A stretch of DNA of 64,000 nucleotides from Rhodanobacteraceae bacterium. Its GTDB lineage: Bacteria; Pseudomonadota; Gammaproteobacteria; Xanthomonadales; SZUA-5. The notes beneath the pieces were generated by a model. That model was not told where the DNA came from. It worked only from the letters and a program-made list of their open reading frames with translations, and did not search any database. The stretch covers positions 682,001 through 746,000 of the forward strand of contig JACKOW010000002.1 in assembly GCA_024234055.1 (NCBI GenBank), in the 5' to 3' direction. Numbering within the stretch: the first letter of the stretch is position 1; each line of letters starts with the position of its first letter. This document shows positions 7,585 through 15,735 of this stretch, piece after piece. The translations under genes were made by a program, and so were the position numbers.

Positions 7585-8921
7585 AGCTCCACTCCGAGAG
7601 CTCGCAGCAGCCCCTTGGCCTTGGAGCGGGTTTCACCCAGCTCCCGACGGGCGATGGAATCGGCAACGATGCCGGCGCCGGCCCTGAACACCAGTTGTCG
7701 GCCTGCGCAGGCCATGGTTCGGATCAGGATATTGAAATCGGCACTGCCATCAGCACCGACATAGCCCAGCGCACCGGTATAGGCACCACGACCGACAGGC
7801 TCCAGTTCGGCAATGATCTGCATGCAGCGGACCTTGGGGCAGCCGGTAATCGTGCCACCCGGAAAGGTCGCCCGCAGCAGATCCCAGGCACTCGTGCCCG
7901 GCCGCAGTTGACCGCGCACATTGGACACCAGATGGTGCACATGGGTGTAGCTCTCGACCACACCCAGCTCATCCACTTCGACCGTGCCCGGCACGCAGAT
8001 CCGACCCAGATCATTGCGTTCCAGATCGATCAGCATGATGTGTTCGGCGCGCTCCTTGGGATCGCGGGTGAGCTCCGCCAGCAACTCGGCGTCGCGCGCG
8101 GCGTCCGGATCGCGCCGGCGGGTACCGGCGATAGGCCGGGTCTGCACCAGATCGCCGTGAACCGAGACCAGCCGTTCCGGGGACGAGGAGGCCAATCCCC
8201 AGTCACCGTGTTGCAGCACCCCGGCGAATGGTGCCGGATTGGCGGCGCACAGCCGCTCGAACAGCGCATTCAGATCGATCGTCTGCTGCGACTGGCCACG
8301 CCACGCCCGCGAGAGGTTGACCTGGAACACATCGCCGGCCTGCAAGTACTCGTGGATGCGCGCCACGCCGTCGAGAAAGGCCTGAGGGTCATCCTCCTGC
8401 AGTTCCAGCACGAGGTCGCTGGCCTCGCCTTGAGCCGCCGGCGCGGTAGCCCTTGCCGCCAGCGCCTGCTGCAGGCGATCCCGCCACCAATCCAGATCAC
8501 GGCCGGTGAGCGTGGTCTGGCCGGTCTGGCGATCGCGGACCACTGCCGCCGATACCGGCCACAGCAAGGCCAGCGGTTCGTCCAGTTCGGGCTCGCGCGA
8601 GCGCACGTGGGATTCGAACACCGAGGCGAATTCGTAGGCCAGATAGACCAGCCAGCCACCGCAAGAGAAATCGGTGCCGCTGCCGCTTGAGCCTACCGGC
8701 ATCTGGTCCAGCCGCACGGCGAACTCGGCCAGGCGCTCACTGTGACCGGCCGCACCCGGATAGGGCACGTACAGCGGCGCTTCCCGGACCAGCGGCAGCA
8801 GATCCAGTTGCCCCTGCGGCCCCGCCGCCGCGCTCAGCAACAGCGCCGGCGCCTGCTCCGGGCCCAGCAACTGGCGCAGCTTCTGCAGGTCGATGGCATC
8901 CAGTGCGGGCTCGGCCGACAT
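7581..8921 (-). CDS. pabB: Aminodeoxychorismate synthase component I
   Basis: A 446-residue chorismate-utilising enzyme that makes aminodeoxychorismate with a glutamine amidotransferase partner (PabA), which is not encoded here. Seen: QVNLSRAWRG, GLASSSPERLVSV, HIMLIDLERNDLGRIC, FPGGTITGCPKVRCMQII, GRGAYTGALGYV and the RAGAGIVADS end block. The signature is PIAGT rather than the PIKGT of E. coli PabB. Ala at this place is typical of anthranilate synthase TrpE, so sequence alone leaves some doubt. Coupling to pabC argues for PabB. The C-terminus overlaps pabC by 4 nt. Confidence 0.88.
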   Translation of the reverse strand: MSAEPALDAIDLQKLRQLLGPEQAPALLLSAAAGPQGQLDLLPLVREAPLYVPYPGAAGHSERLAEFAVRLDQMPVGSSGSGTDFSCGGWLVYLAYEFASVFESHVRSREPELDEPLALLWPVSAAVVRDRQTGQTTLTGRDLDWWRDRLQQALAARATAPAAQGEASDLVLELQEDDPQAFLDGVARIHEYLQAGDVFQVNLSRAWRGQSQQTIDLNALFERLCAANPAPFAGVLQHGDWGLASSSPERLVSVHGDLVQTRPIAGTRRRDPDAARDAELLAELTRDPKERAEHIMLIDLERNDLGRICVPGTVEVDELGVVESYTHVHHLVSNVRGQLRPGTSAWDLLRATFPGGTITGCPKVRCMQIIAELEPVGRGAYTGALGYVGADGSADFNILIRTMACAGRQLVFRAGAGIVADSIARRELGETRSKAKGLLRALGVEL

Positions 8922-8993
8922 CGTTCCAGGACGGTATTTGGCGAAAGGAAGCGGAGTCTAGCCCGCATTCCTCGGCGCTGCCCGGTCCTTGAG

Positions 8994-9089
8994 GCGTCAT
9001 TGCGAGGAGCGTAGCGACGAAGCAATCCAGGGGAACTCGCGAATGCACCTGGATTGCTTCCCCCGGATCAAGGCCGGGGTCGCAATGAC
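8994..9089. repeat. GAAGCAATCC palindromic dispersed repeat, complete copy
   Basis: Outer arms read GCGTCATTGCGAGGAGCG and, at the other end, CGGGGTCGCAATGAC. Inner arms read GACGAAGCAATCCAGG and CCTGGATTGCTTC. Related copies lie at 32071-32114 and 55811-55880, and a half copy at 31749. Elements with this core are widespread in proteobacterial intergenic DNA. They may act as transcription terminators or as non-autonomous mobile repeats. Confidence 0.8.
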
Positions 9090-9136
9090 CCAGGTCCGGG
9101 GAAATACGAACGAACCTGAGCAAGCCCTACCTGCAG

Positions 9137-9166
9137 CTCTTTGCGCCCTTCGCGTCCTTTGCGGAC
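9137..9166. repeat. CTTTGCG-rich short dispersed repeat
   Basis: CTCTTTGCGCCCTTCGCGTC followed by CTTTGCGGAC. The same sequence in inverted-pair form occurs at 25229-25352 downstream of the lipase foldase gene. The function is unknown. Confidence 0.6.
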
Positions 9167-9241
9167 AACTGCTCTTCATCGATTTGCCAGCCGGGCCGGG
9201 ACGCCGCAGCGCGGCACCCTCGGCCGGCCAGTCGCCGCACC

Positions 9242-10486
9242 TCAGACACGCTTGAAGATCAGCGTGCCGTTGGTGCCGCCAAAACCGAAGGAATTGGACA
9301 TGACGATATCCAGCGGCGCCTGCCGTGAGGTGTTTGGCACCAGATCCAGATCGATCCCTTCATCCGGTTTGTGCAGATTGATGGTCGCCGGCACGGTCTG
9401 GTCGCGCAGCGCCAGGATGCTGAAGATGGCTTCAACCGCACCGGCTGCGCCGAGCAGATGCCCGGTGACCGACTTGGTGGAGCTGACCATGAGCTTGGTC
9501 GCGGCAGCGCCGAAGGCGGTCTTGATGGCAATGATCTCGCCACGGTCGCCTAGCGGTGTCGAGGTAGCGTGGGCATTGACGTACTGGATCTGCTCCGGGC
9601 TGATGGCCGCATCTTCCAGCGCTGCCTTCATCGAAGCAGCCGCACCGGCACCGTCTTCCGGCGGCGCGGTCATGTGGTAGGCATCGTCGCTCATGCCGAA
9701 TCCGATCAGTTCGGCGTAGATCCGGGCACCGCGGGCCTTGGCGTGCTCGTATTCCTCCAGCACCAGGGCGCCGGCGCCGTCGCTGAGCACAAATCCATCT
9801 CTGTCCTGATCCCAGGGCCGGCTGGCCGCATGCGGATCATCGTTACGCTCGCTCAGCGCCCGGGCCATACCGAAGCCACCGATGGCGGTTGGCGTGGTCG
9901 CGTGTTCGGCGCCGCCGGCAATCATCAGATCGGCATCGCCGTAGGCAATCAGACGCGCCGCCACACCGATATTGTGGGTGCCGGTGGTGCAGGCGGTCAC
10001 GATCGACAGATTCGGGCCCTTGAGCCCCAGATTGATCCCCAGGTGCCCGGCGACCATGTTGATGATGGTGCCCGGCACGAAGAAGGGGGAAATCTTGCGC
10101 GGGCCACCATCACGCCAGGTCAGCGTGGTCTTCTCGATGGTCGAAATGCCGCCGATACCGGCTGCAACCATGACCCCGAAACGCGACTGCAGCGCCTCCG
10201 GCACCTGATCGAATCCGGCATCCCGGAACGCCTGGGTACCAGCCGCAATGCCGTAGTGGATGAAGGGATCCATGCGCCGCGAATCCTTCGGCGAGATCCA
10301 GGTATTGACGTCAAAGCCCTGCACCTGGCCGGCGAAACGCGTGGAAAAGGCCGACGCGTCAAAATGCGTGATTGGTCCAATGCCGCTGCGACCATTGAGC
10401 ACATTGTCCCAGGCCGTGGGAATTTCGCTACCGACCGGCGACACGATGCCGAGCCCGGTCACTACGACGCGACGAGCGCTACGCAT
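9242..10486 (-). CDS. fabF: Beta-ketoacyl-ACP synthase II
   Basis: A 414-residue condensing enzyme that elongates acyl-ACP with malonyl-ACP in type II fatty-acid synthesis. Seen: RRVVVTGLGIVSPVG at the start, the active-site Cys166 in SIVTACTTGTHNIG, the two catalytic histidines in VNAHATSTPLGD and KSVTGHLLGAAGAVE, and the MSNSFGFGGTNGTLIF end. A strong GGAGGA lies 4 nt before the ATG. It is the last fab gene of the cluster and sits 102 nt downstream of acpP, the usual order. Confidence 0.96.
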   Translation of the reverse strand: MRSARRVVVTGLGIVSPVGSEIPTAWDNVLNGRSGIGPITHFDASAFSTRFAGQVQGFDVNTWISPKDSRRMDPFIHYGIAAGTQAFRDAGFDQVPEALQSRFGVMVAAGIGGISTIEKTTLTWRDGGPRKISPFFVPGTIINMVAGHLGINLGLKGPNLSIVTACTTGTHNIGVAARLIAYGDADLMIAGGAEHATTPTAIGGFGMARALSERNDDPHAASRPWDQDRDGFVLSDGAGALVLEEYEHAKARGARIYAELIGFGMSDDAYHMTAPPEDGAGAAASMKAALEDAAISPEQIQYVNAHATSTPLGDRGEIIAIKTAFGAAATKLMVSSTKSVTGHLLGAAGAVEAIFSILALRDQTVPATINLHKPDEGIDLDLVPNTSRQAPLDIVMSNSFGFGGTNGTLIFKRV

Positions 10487-10588
10487 AAGATCCTCCCGAA
10501 CTTGTGCGGCCGCCGCTCAGGCGGCGACAGACAGCGACCCGAGTGGCGCGAGCCAAGTCGCGCCCCGGGCCGCAAACTGCGTCAGGCC

Positions 10589-10828
10589 TCAGGCCTTGAC
10601 GTTCGCCTTGATGTAATCGATGGCCTGCTGCACCGAGGTGATCTTCTCGGCTTCCTCGTCCGGAATCTCGCACTCGAATTCCTCCTCGAGCGCCATGACC
10701 AGCTCCACGGTGTCCAGGGAGTCCGCACCCAGATCGTCCACGAAGGAGGAGTTGGCTTTCACTTCGTCTTCCTTGACGCCCAGACGGTCAACAACGATCT
10801 TCTTGACGCGATCTTCAATGCTGCTCAT
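10589..10828 (-). CDS. acpP: Acyl carrier protein
   Basis: A 79-residue acidic carrier protein on which acyl chains are held during fatty-acid synthesis. The phosphopantetheine attachment site is Ser37 in GADSLDTVELVMALEEEF. Starts MSSIEDRVKKIVVDRLGV, as expected. It lies between fabG and fabF. Confidence 0.97.
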   Translation of the reverse strand: MSSIEDRVKKIVVDRLGVKEDEVKANSSFVDDLGADSLDTVELVMALEEEFECEIPDEEAEKITSVQQAIDYIKANVKA

Positions 10829-10885
10829 GGCTTGTTTGTTCCTGCCGAAAAGAATGGGAATGATAGTGAATGGTGCCGCCTGCCG

Positions 10886-11620
10886 CTACGGCATGTACAT
10901 GCCGCCGTTGACGTGCAGGGTTTCGCCGGTGATGTAGGCCGCGGCCGGCGACGCCAGAAAGGCGACGGCCTTGGCAATATCCTCGGCGGCGCCGAAGCGC
11001 GCCAGCGGCACATCAGCCAACAAGGCCTGACGCTGCGCTTCCGGCAGCGCCCGGGTCATGTCGGTATCGATGAAGCCGGGCGCGACCACATTGGCGGTGA
11101 TGCCGCGACTACCGACCTCGCGCGCCAGTGATTTGGTGAAACCGATGATGCCGGCCTTGGCGGCGGCGTAATTCGCCTGCCCGGCATTGCCGGTGAGGCC
11201 GATGACCGAGGCGATGCTGATGATCCGGCCCTGGCGCTCGCGCAGCATGCGTTTGAGTACGGCCTTGGACATGCGGAAGACCGAGGCCAGATTGGTGTTG
11301 ATCACCGTGGTCCAGTCCTCGTCCTTCATCCGCAACAGGAGCTGGTCGCGGGTGATACCGGCATTGTTGACCAGCACCCGGATCGGACCGAACTCGGTCT
11401 CGACCGCGCTGATCAGCGCATCAATGGACTCAGGCAGCGACACGTCCAGCACCCGTCCGCAGCCGTGACCGCCGAGGTGCTCCGAAATCGTGGCCGCGCC
11501 AGCATCGGACGTCGCCGTGCCGATGACGTAGTAGCCGTTGCTGGCCAGCTCATGGGCAATGGCGGCGCCAATGCCGCGGCTGGCGCCACTGACCAGGGCA
11601 ATGCCGTTGGGCGAATTCAT
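10886..11620 (-). CDS. fabG: 3-oxoacyl-ACP reductase
   Basis: A 244-residue NADPH-dependent short-chain dehydrogenase that reduces beta-ketoacyl-ACP. Seen: the nucleotide loop SGASRGIGAAIA, the NNAG motif (VLVNNAGITRDQLLLRM), the catalytic ISIAS Ser and YAAAK Tyr/Lys pair, and VAPGFIDTDMT. The ATG at 11620 shares one base with the fabD stop (TGATG). The frame is open further upstream, but only this start gives the family N-terminus. Confidence 0.96.
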   Translation of the reverse strand: MNSPNGIALVSGASRGIGAAIAHELASNGYYVIGTATSDAGAATISEHLGGHGCGRVLDVSLPESIDALISAVETEFGPIRVLVNNAGITRDQLLLRMKDEDWTTVINTNLASVFRMSKAVLKRMLRERQGRIISIASVIGLTGNAGQANYAAAKAGIIGFTKSLAREVGSRGITANVVAPGFIDTDMTRALPEAQRQALLADVPLARFGAAEDIAKAVAFLASPAAAYITGETLHVNGGMYMP

Positions 11621-12564
11621 CACTGCATCTCCGCGAGGGTGGCTGCCAGCACCGCCGGATCGGCGATCGCCTGCATCTGCAAATCCGGCGCGATGCGCTT
11701 GGCCATACCGGTCAGGACCTTGCCGGGTCCGCACTCGAGCGCGCGCATGGTCCCACCGGCCACCAGCTTCTGTATGGTTTCGATCCAGCGCACCGGTGCC
11801 GACAGCTGCAGCACCAGGGCGGCGCGGATCGCATCTGCATCGCCGTGGCTGCTGACATCGGCATTGTGGATCACGGGGATCCGCGGGGGCTGGATGGCGA
11901 CACCGGCCAGATAGGCGCCGAGCCGCTCGGCGGCGCTACGCATCAGTGGCGAATGCGAGGGCACGCTGACCGGCAGGCGGATGGCGCGCTTGACGCCGCG
12001 CTCGGCGAGCAGGGTCAGAGCGCGATCGAGCGCTGCGGCTGCGCCCGAGAGCACGATCTGCCCCGGCGCGTTCAGATTGGCCGGTACCACCGGTTCGTCC
12101 GTGGAGGAGGCCAACTCGCAGACTTCAGTCAGCAGATCCAGATCGGCATTCAACACGGCCGCCATGGCGCCCACACCTTCGGGCACGGCCTCCTGCATGA
12201 GCCGTCCGCGCTCGCGCACGAGCCGCGCACCATCGGCCAATGACAGCGACCCGGCGCAGACCAAGGCCGTGTATTCACCCAGACTGTGTCCAGCCATCGC
12301 CGCCGGTTCAGCGCCACCGGCCGCCATCCAGGCGCGCCAGACCGCCACGCCCGCGGCGAGCAGCGCCGGCTGGGTGTTGATGGTGCGGTTCAGTTCAGCT
12401 TCCGGACCTTCCTGGCTCAGCGCCCACAGGTCCAGGTCAATGGCGGCCGAGGCCTCGTCGAAGGTGGCACGCACCTGCGGATGCGCCAGCGACAGCGCGG
12501 CCAGCATGCCCAGCGACTGTGAGCCCTGGCCGGGGAACAGCATGGCGAGATCATTGCGAATCAT
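11620..12564 (-). CDS. fabD: Malonyl-CoA:ACP transacylase
   Basis: A 314-residue enzyme that loads malonate onto ACP. Seen: LFPGQGSQSLGM near the start, the nucleophile Ser94 in AGHSLGEYTALV, the Arg-containing RGRLMQEAVPEGVGAMAAV block, the His of SVPSHSPLM, and the GPGKVLTGMAKRI end motif. It is 26 nt downstream of fabH and is translationally coupled to fabG. Confidence 0.96.
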   Translation of the reverse strand: MIRNDLAMLFPGQGSQSLGMLAALSLAHPQVRATFDEASAAIDLDLWALSQEGPEAELNRTINTQPALLAAGVAVWRAWMAAGGAEPAAMAGHSLGEYTALVCAGSLSLADGARLVRERGRLMQEAVPEGVGAMAAVLNADLDLLTEVCELASSTDEPVVPANLNAPGQIVLSGAAAALDRALTLLAERGVKRAIRLPVSVPSHSPLMRSAAERLGAYLAGVAIQPPRIPVIHNADVSSHGDADAIRAALVLQLSAPVRWIETIQKLVAGGTMRALECGPGKVLTGMAKRIAPDLQMQAIADPAVLAATLAEMQ

Positions 12565-12590
12565 CAGGTCCTCGATACGCTGGCAGCTGA

Positions 12591-13565
12591 TCAGAGACGG
12601 ATCAGCGCCGAGCCCCAGGTGAATCCACCCCCGAAGGCTTCGAGCAGCAGCAGTTGGTCAGGCTTGATCAGCCCGTTGCGAATGCCGTGATCCAGCGCCA
12701 GGGGCACTGATCCTGAAGAAGTGTTGCCGTGCTTGTTGACGGTCACGATGACCCGCTCCATCGGCATGCCGAGGTGCTTGGCCGTGGCCGTGATGATGCG
12801 CAGATTGGCCTGGTGCGGCACCAGCCAGTCGATCGCATCCTTTTCCAGATCGTTGGCCTTCAGAGTTTCGTCAACGATGCGCGAGAGCGTGCGCACGGCC
12901 ACCCGGAACACTTCGTTGCCCTGCATCAGCACGCGCACGCCGTGATTGGGCTCGTCCTTGAAACCGCGCGAAACCCCGACCGGGTTGTGCAGCAATTCCT
13001 TGTACTGGCCATCGGCATGGATATGGGTGGAGACGATGCCGGGCCGGGTGTCGGCGCGCAGCACGACCGCGCCAGCGCCATCGCCAAACAGCACGCAGGT
13101 ACCGCGGTCACTCCAGTCGAGCATGCGCGACAGGGTCTCGGCACCGATCACCAGCGCGGTACGCGCGGCGCCGGTACGAATGAACTTGTCGGCGATCGAC
13201 AGGGCGTAGAGGAAACCGGTGCAGGCGGCGTTGACGTCGAAGGCCGGGCAGTCCTTGGCGCCGATGCGGTGCTGCACCAGACAGGCCGTGCTCGGGAAGA
13301 TCACGTCCGGCGTGGTGGTGCCGACAATGATCAAATCCAGTTCGGCCGCGGTCACACCAGCCGTGGCCATGGCCTTCTCGGCAGCGGCTACAGCCAGATC
13401 ACTGGTGGTCTCGCCTTCAGCAGCGATGTGCCGCTGCTCGATACCCGTACGCTCGCGTATCCACTGATCGCTGGTCTCTACCCGTTTTTCCAACTCGGCG
13501 TTGGTCAGAATGTGGGCCGGCAGATGACTGCCGGTCCCGATGATCCGGGCAGAGAGTGCTTGCAT
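12591..13565 (-). CDS. fabH: Beta-ketoacyl-ACP synthase III
   Basis: A 324-residue enzyme that condenses a starter acyl-CoA with malonyl-ACP to begin fatty-acid synthesis. The catalytic triad is visible: Cys115 in VNAACTGFLYAL, His in DWLVPHQANLRI and Asn in VNKHGNTSSGSVPLAL. GTGSHLPAHILTN at the start and the GGGFTWGSALIRL end are typical. plsX, which in many gammaproteobacteria lies between rpmF and fabH, is absent; rpmF is only 53 nt upstream. Confidence 0.96.
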   Translation of the reverse strand: MQALSARIIGTGSHLPAHILTNAELEKRVETSDQWIRERTGIEQRHIAAEGETTSDLAVAAAEKAMATAGVTAAELDLIIVGTTTPDVIFPSTACLVQHRIGAKDCPAFDVNAACTGFLYALSIADKFIRTGAARTALVIGAETLSRMLDWSDRGTCVLFGDGAGAVVLRADTRPGIVSTHIHADGQYKELLHNPVGVSRGFKDEPNHGVRVLMQGNEVFRVAVRTLSRIVDETLKANDLEKDAIDWLVPHQANLRIITATAKHLGMPMERVIVTVNKHGNTSSGSVPLALDHGIRNGLIKPDQLLLLEAFGGGFTWGSALIRL

Positions 13566-13618
13566 CAGTTTGGGTACGCTCGTGTGGGGACTGGGGCCCT
13601 GGGGCCCCCGGCGCAGTC

Positions 13619-13819
13619 TCAGCCTTCGCTGGACTCGACTTCGGCGACCTTGCGATCAATCACCTTGCGACCACGATAGTAGCCATCCTTGGTGATGTGA
13701 TGACGCAGATGCGTTTCACCCGTGGTCTGATCGGTCGACAAAGTCGCCGCGCTCAGGGCGTCATGGGAACGGCGCATGCCGCGCTTGCTGGGTGATTTGC
13801 GACTTTTTTGAACGGCCAT
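13619..13819 (-). CDS. rpmF: Large ribosomal subunit protein bL32
   Basis: A 66-residue ribosomal protein: MAVQKSRKSPSKRGMRRSHD and the GYYRGRKVI end are diagnostic. No zinc-binding cysteines are present, so this is the zinc-free form. It sits between yceD and fabH, matching the conserved order. Confidence 0.97.
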   Translation of the reverse strand: MAVQKSRKSPSKRGMRRSHDALSAATLSTDQTTGETHLRHHITKDGYYRGRKVIDRKVAEVESSEG

Positions 13820-13852
13820 CTCTGACTCCTTGCCTGAATCGTCCTTGTTCGA

Positions 13853-14404
13853 CTACTTGCGCTTCAGTGCCGCCAGCGCCGAAAAAGGATTCGGTCGGTC
13901 GGTAGCTTCAGCACTCTCCGGCTCATCAGCCGGTAAATCCACAATGGCTTCCGGATTTCTGGGTATCACCGGCACCGCCAATATCAACTCATCTTCAATC
14001 AACGCTGCCGGATCGACCATGCCCTCGTCGGTCAAGGCCGGCTCATAACCCTCCGGCAATCCCGACGCATCTTCTTCGCTCTTGACGAAACCGATGCGGG
14101 TGTCGATCTGAACCGGCAACTCGAATCGGTCCAGACTTGCCTGGCAGATCAGCGGCAGCGCGGTTTCAGCGCGCAGTTCCACCATTCTCTGGCCAATGAC
14201 GTTGCGTCCGAACTTGAGTTCGTAGCGCACCTCACCGCGGCCATCCGCCAACAATTCCGTCAGGCGCGTAAGAGCCGCGAGCTGGAACGTACCGGAGTAG
14301 ATTCTGCCGGTCGACACCGCCCGCTCAACATCAATGCGATCAGGCAATGGCGCAAGCATAGCCGCGGAATCGTAGGGAGTTCGACCTTCCCTGTCAATCG
14401 CCAC
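13853..14404 (-). CDS. yceD: YceD family protein (DUF177), 23S rRNA accumulation protein
   Basis: Up to 183 residues. The YceD/DUF177 family lies before rpmF in many bacteria and has been linked to 23S rRNA accumulation. Seen: RAVSTGRIYSGTFQLAALTRL, YELKFGRNVIGQRMVELRAET, the LPLICQASLDRFELPV strand (one Cys only), and the acidic DEGMVDPAALIEDELILAVPVIPR block that marks the family. The start is uncertain: the Met at 14404 or the one at 14359 (MLAPLPDRIDVERA), which matches the family N-terminus better. It is the first gene of the long fab operon, so its promoter should lie in the 193-nt divergent gap upstream. Confidence 0.88.
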   Translation of the reverse strand: MAIDREGRTPYDSAAMLAPLPDRIDVERAVSTGRIYSGTFQLAALTRLTELLADGRGEVRYELKFGRNVIGQRMVELRAETALPLICQASLDRFELPVQIDTRIGFVKSEEDASGLPEGYEPALTDEGMVDPAALIEDELILAVPVIPRNPEAIVDLPADEPESAEATDRPNPFSALAALKRK

Positions 14405-14597
14405 GCGTGAATCCGGCGTCAGACGGCCAGCCGCGATTCAAGTTGCGGCCTTGCCGGAAGACCGTGGAGGCCGTTTGCAGACCCTGGGAAGCAGCTCGGG
14501 AACGACGGATTCTGAACACTCTTTGTGGTTCAGTTGTCGCTGATGCCCTGTCAGCGATCCCGCTGCATAATCGGGGTCAATCTGGCACGAGGTTCCC

Positions 14598-15110
14598 ATG
14601 CTCCTGAAATTCCTGATTGCGGCGCTCACGCTGGCCTCTCTGGTCGTGATCGGCCTGCTCTGGCGCCTGCTGCAGCTGCGCCGACGCCAGGACACGCTGC
14701 GCTCGATCATGGACAGTGCCGACGCGCTGGAGCGAGAGCTGTACGCCTGCCGCGAGCGCATGAAGACCATGCATCGCTGGGTGTCGACGCTGCCAAGCAC
14801 GCTCACGACCCAGGCGCTGGCCTCGTTGAACCTTGACCCTCTGGTGCAGAAGGCGCTGCGCGATCTTCTGCAGCAGCGGCTCTGGCTGCGCGACAACGGC
14901 GACACCGCGCCGCTGGCGCAGCTGCGCCGTACCCGTCAGGACATGGAGCGCTCGCGGGCAACGCTGGCGGAGAACATGACCAAGCTGGAGGCAGCCGGCG
15001 AGGAATTGGCCGAGGCCTCGTCAGAAACCCATCCGGTGTCGGCACTGATCGCCAGTGCCTACGGCATCGGCGGCAGCGACGGCGACGGTCAGCCGCCGAC
15101 GCTGCATTGA
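14598..15110 (+). CDS. Single-TM coiled-coil protein of unknown function
   Basis: I do not recognise this 170-residue protein. It has one N-terminal TM segment (residues 3-24, LKFLIAALTLASLVVIGLLW). A long charged helical region of coiled-coil character follows, rich in Arg, Glu and Leu (LQLRRRQDTLRSIMDSADALERELYACRERM, LRRTRQDMERSRATLAENMTKLEAAGEEL). It ends in a Gly/Asp-rich tail. Topology would put the helical part in the cytoplasm if the N-terminus is periplasmic. It is 4 nt upstream of yceF, so the two are probably co-transcribed. Confidence 0.75.
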   Translation: MLLKFLIAALTLASLVVIGLLWRLLQLRRRQDTLRSIMDSADALERELYACRERMKTMHRWVSTLPSTLTTQALASLNLDPLVQKALRDLLQQRLWLRDNGDTAPLAQLRRTRQDMERSRATLAENMTKLEAAGEELAEASSETHPVSALIASAYGIGGSDGDGQPPTLH

Positions 15111-15114
15111 GGCC

Positions 15115-15696
15115 GTGAGTGCGCCCGAACTGATTCTGGCCTCTGGGTCGCGCTATCGGCGCCAGCAACTCGAACGTCTGGGGCTGCACTGCCGCTCGCA
15201 GGCGCCAGACATCGACGAATCGCGCCTGCCCGGCGAAGCGCCAGCGGCCATGGCACGACGACTGGCGGTGCTGAAGGCGGGTGTGGTAGCCGCGCAAGCG
15301 CCGGGATCCATCGTGATCGGCGCCGATCAGGTCGCCGCCTGCGATTCCCGAGTGCTGGGAAAGCCCGGATCGGCGGCCACCCAATCCGCCCAGCTGCTGT
15401 CCTGCAGCGGCCGGGAGCTGCACTTCCACACGGCGCTTGCAGTCATCGAGCCCAGCGGCGCGATCCACGAGCATATGGATCTGACCGTCTGCCAGCTGCG
15501 CGAGCTGACGGCGGCCGAGGTCGAACGCTACGTGGCGGCCGAGCCCGCCTACGATTGTGCAGGCGGGTTCAAAGTCGAGGGTCTGGGCATCACGCTGTTC
15601 GAACGCATCACCAGCGAAGATCCCAGCGCGCTGATCGGCTTGCCATTGCTGGCGCTGTGCCGGATTCTGCGGCATCTGGGCGTCGCCAAGGTCTGA
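15115..15696 (+). CDS. yceF: Maf family nucleotide pyrophosphatase, YceF type
   Basis: A 193-residue Maf-fold house-cleaning pyrophosphatase. The YceF subgroup is known to hydrolyse 7-methyl-GTP. Seen: LILASGSRYRRQQLERLGL, the catalytic-site IVIGADQVAACD, CAGGFKVEGLGITLFERI and the ALIGLPLLALC end, which match E. coli YceF better than YhdE. The GTG at 15115 begins at the expected family N-terminus, just after the preceding stop. In E. coli yceF is next to yceD-rpmF; here it has moved to the divergent side of the same junction. Confidence 0.9.
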   Translation: MSAPELILASGSRYRRQQLERLGLHCRSQAPDIDESRLPGEAPAAMARRLAVLKAGVVAAQAPGSIVIGADQVAACDSRVLGKPGSAATQSAQLLSCSGRELHFHTALAVIEPSGAIHEHMDLTVCQLRELTAAEVERYVAAEPAYDCAGGFKVEGLGITLFERITSEDPSALIGLPLLALCRILRHLGVAKV

Positions 15697-15735
15697 CTCG
15701 CCCGACATGGCACACATCAACGGAGGTAAGGACTC

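Larger units (their letters stand above)
8922..9241. other. Intergenic region fabF-pabB, 320 bp, repeats only
   Basis: No gene is supported here. It holds the GAAGCAATCC-type palindromic element (8994-9089) and a CTTTGCG-rich repeat (9137-9166). The string CTAGCCCGCATTCCTC at 8958-8973 is close to one end of the 244-bp MITE described at 34318 and 52026, but no second end is visible. Confidence 0.6.

Noticed and set aside
7581..8921. Anthranilate synthase TrpE
   Set aside because: The PIAGT motif fits TrpE, but the coupling with pabC and mltG and the fab context make PabB more likely.
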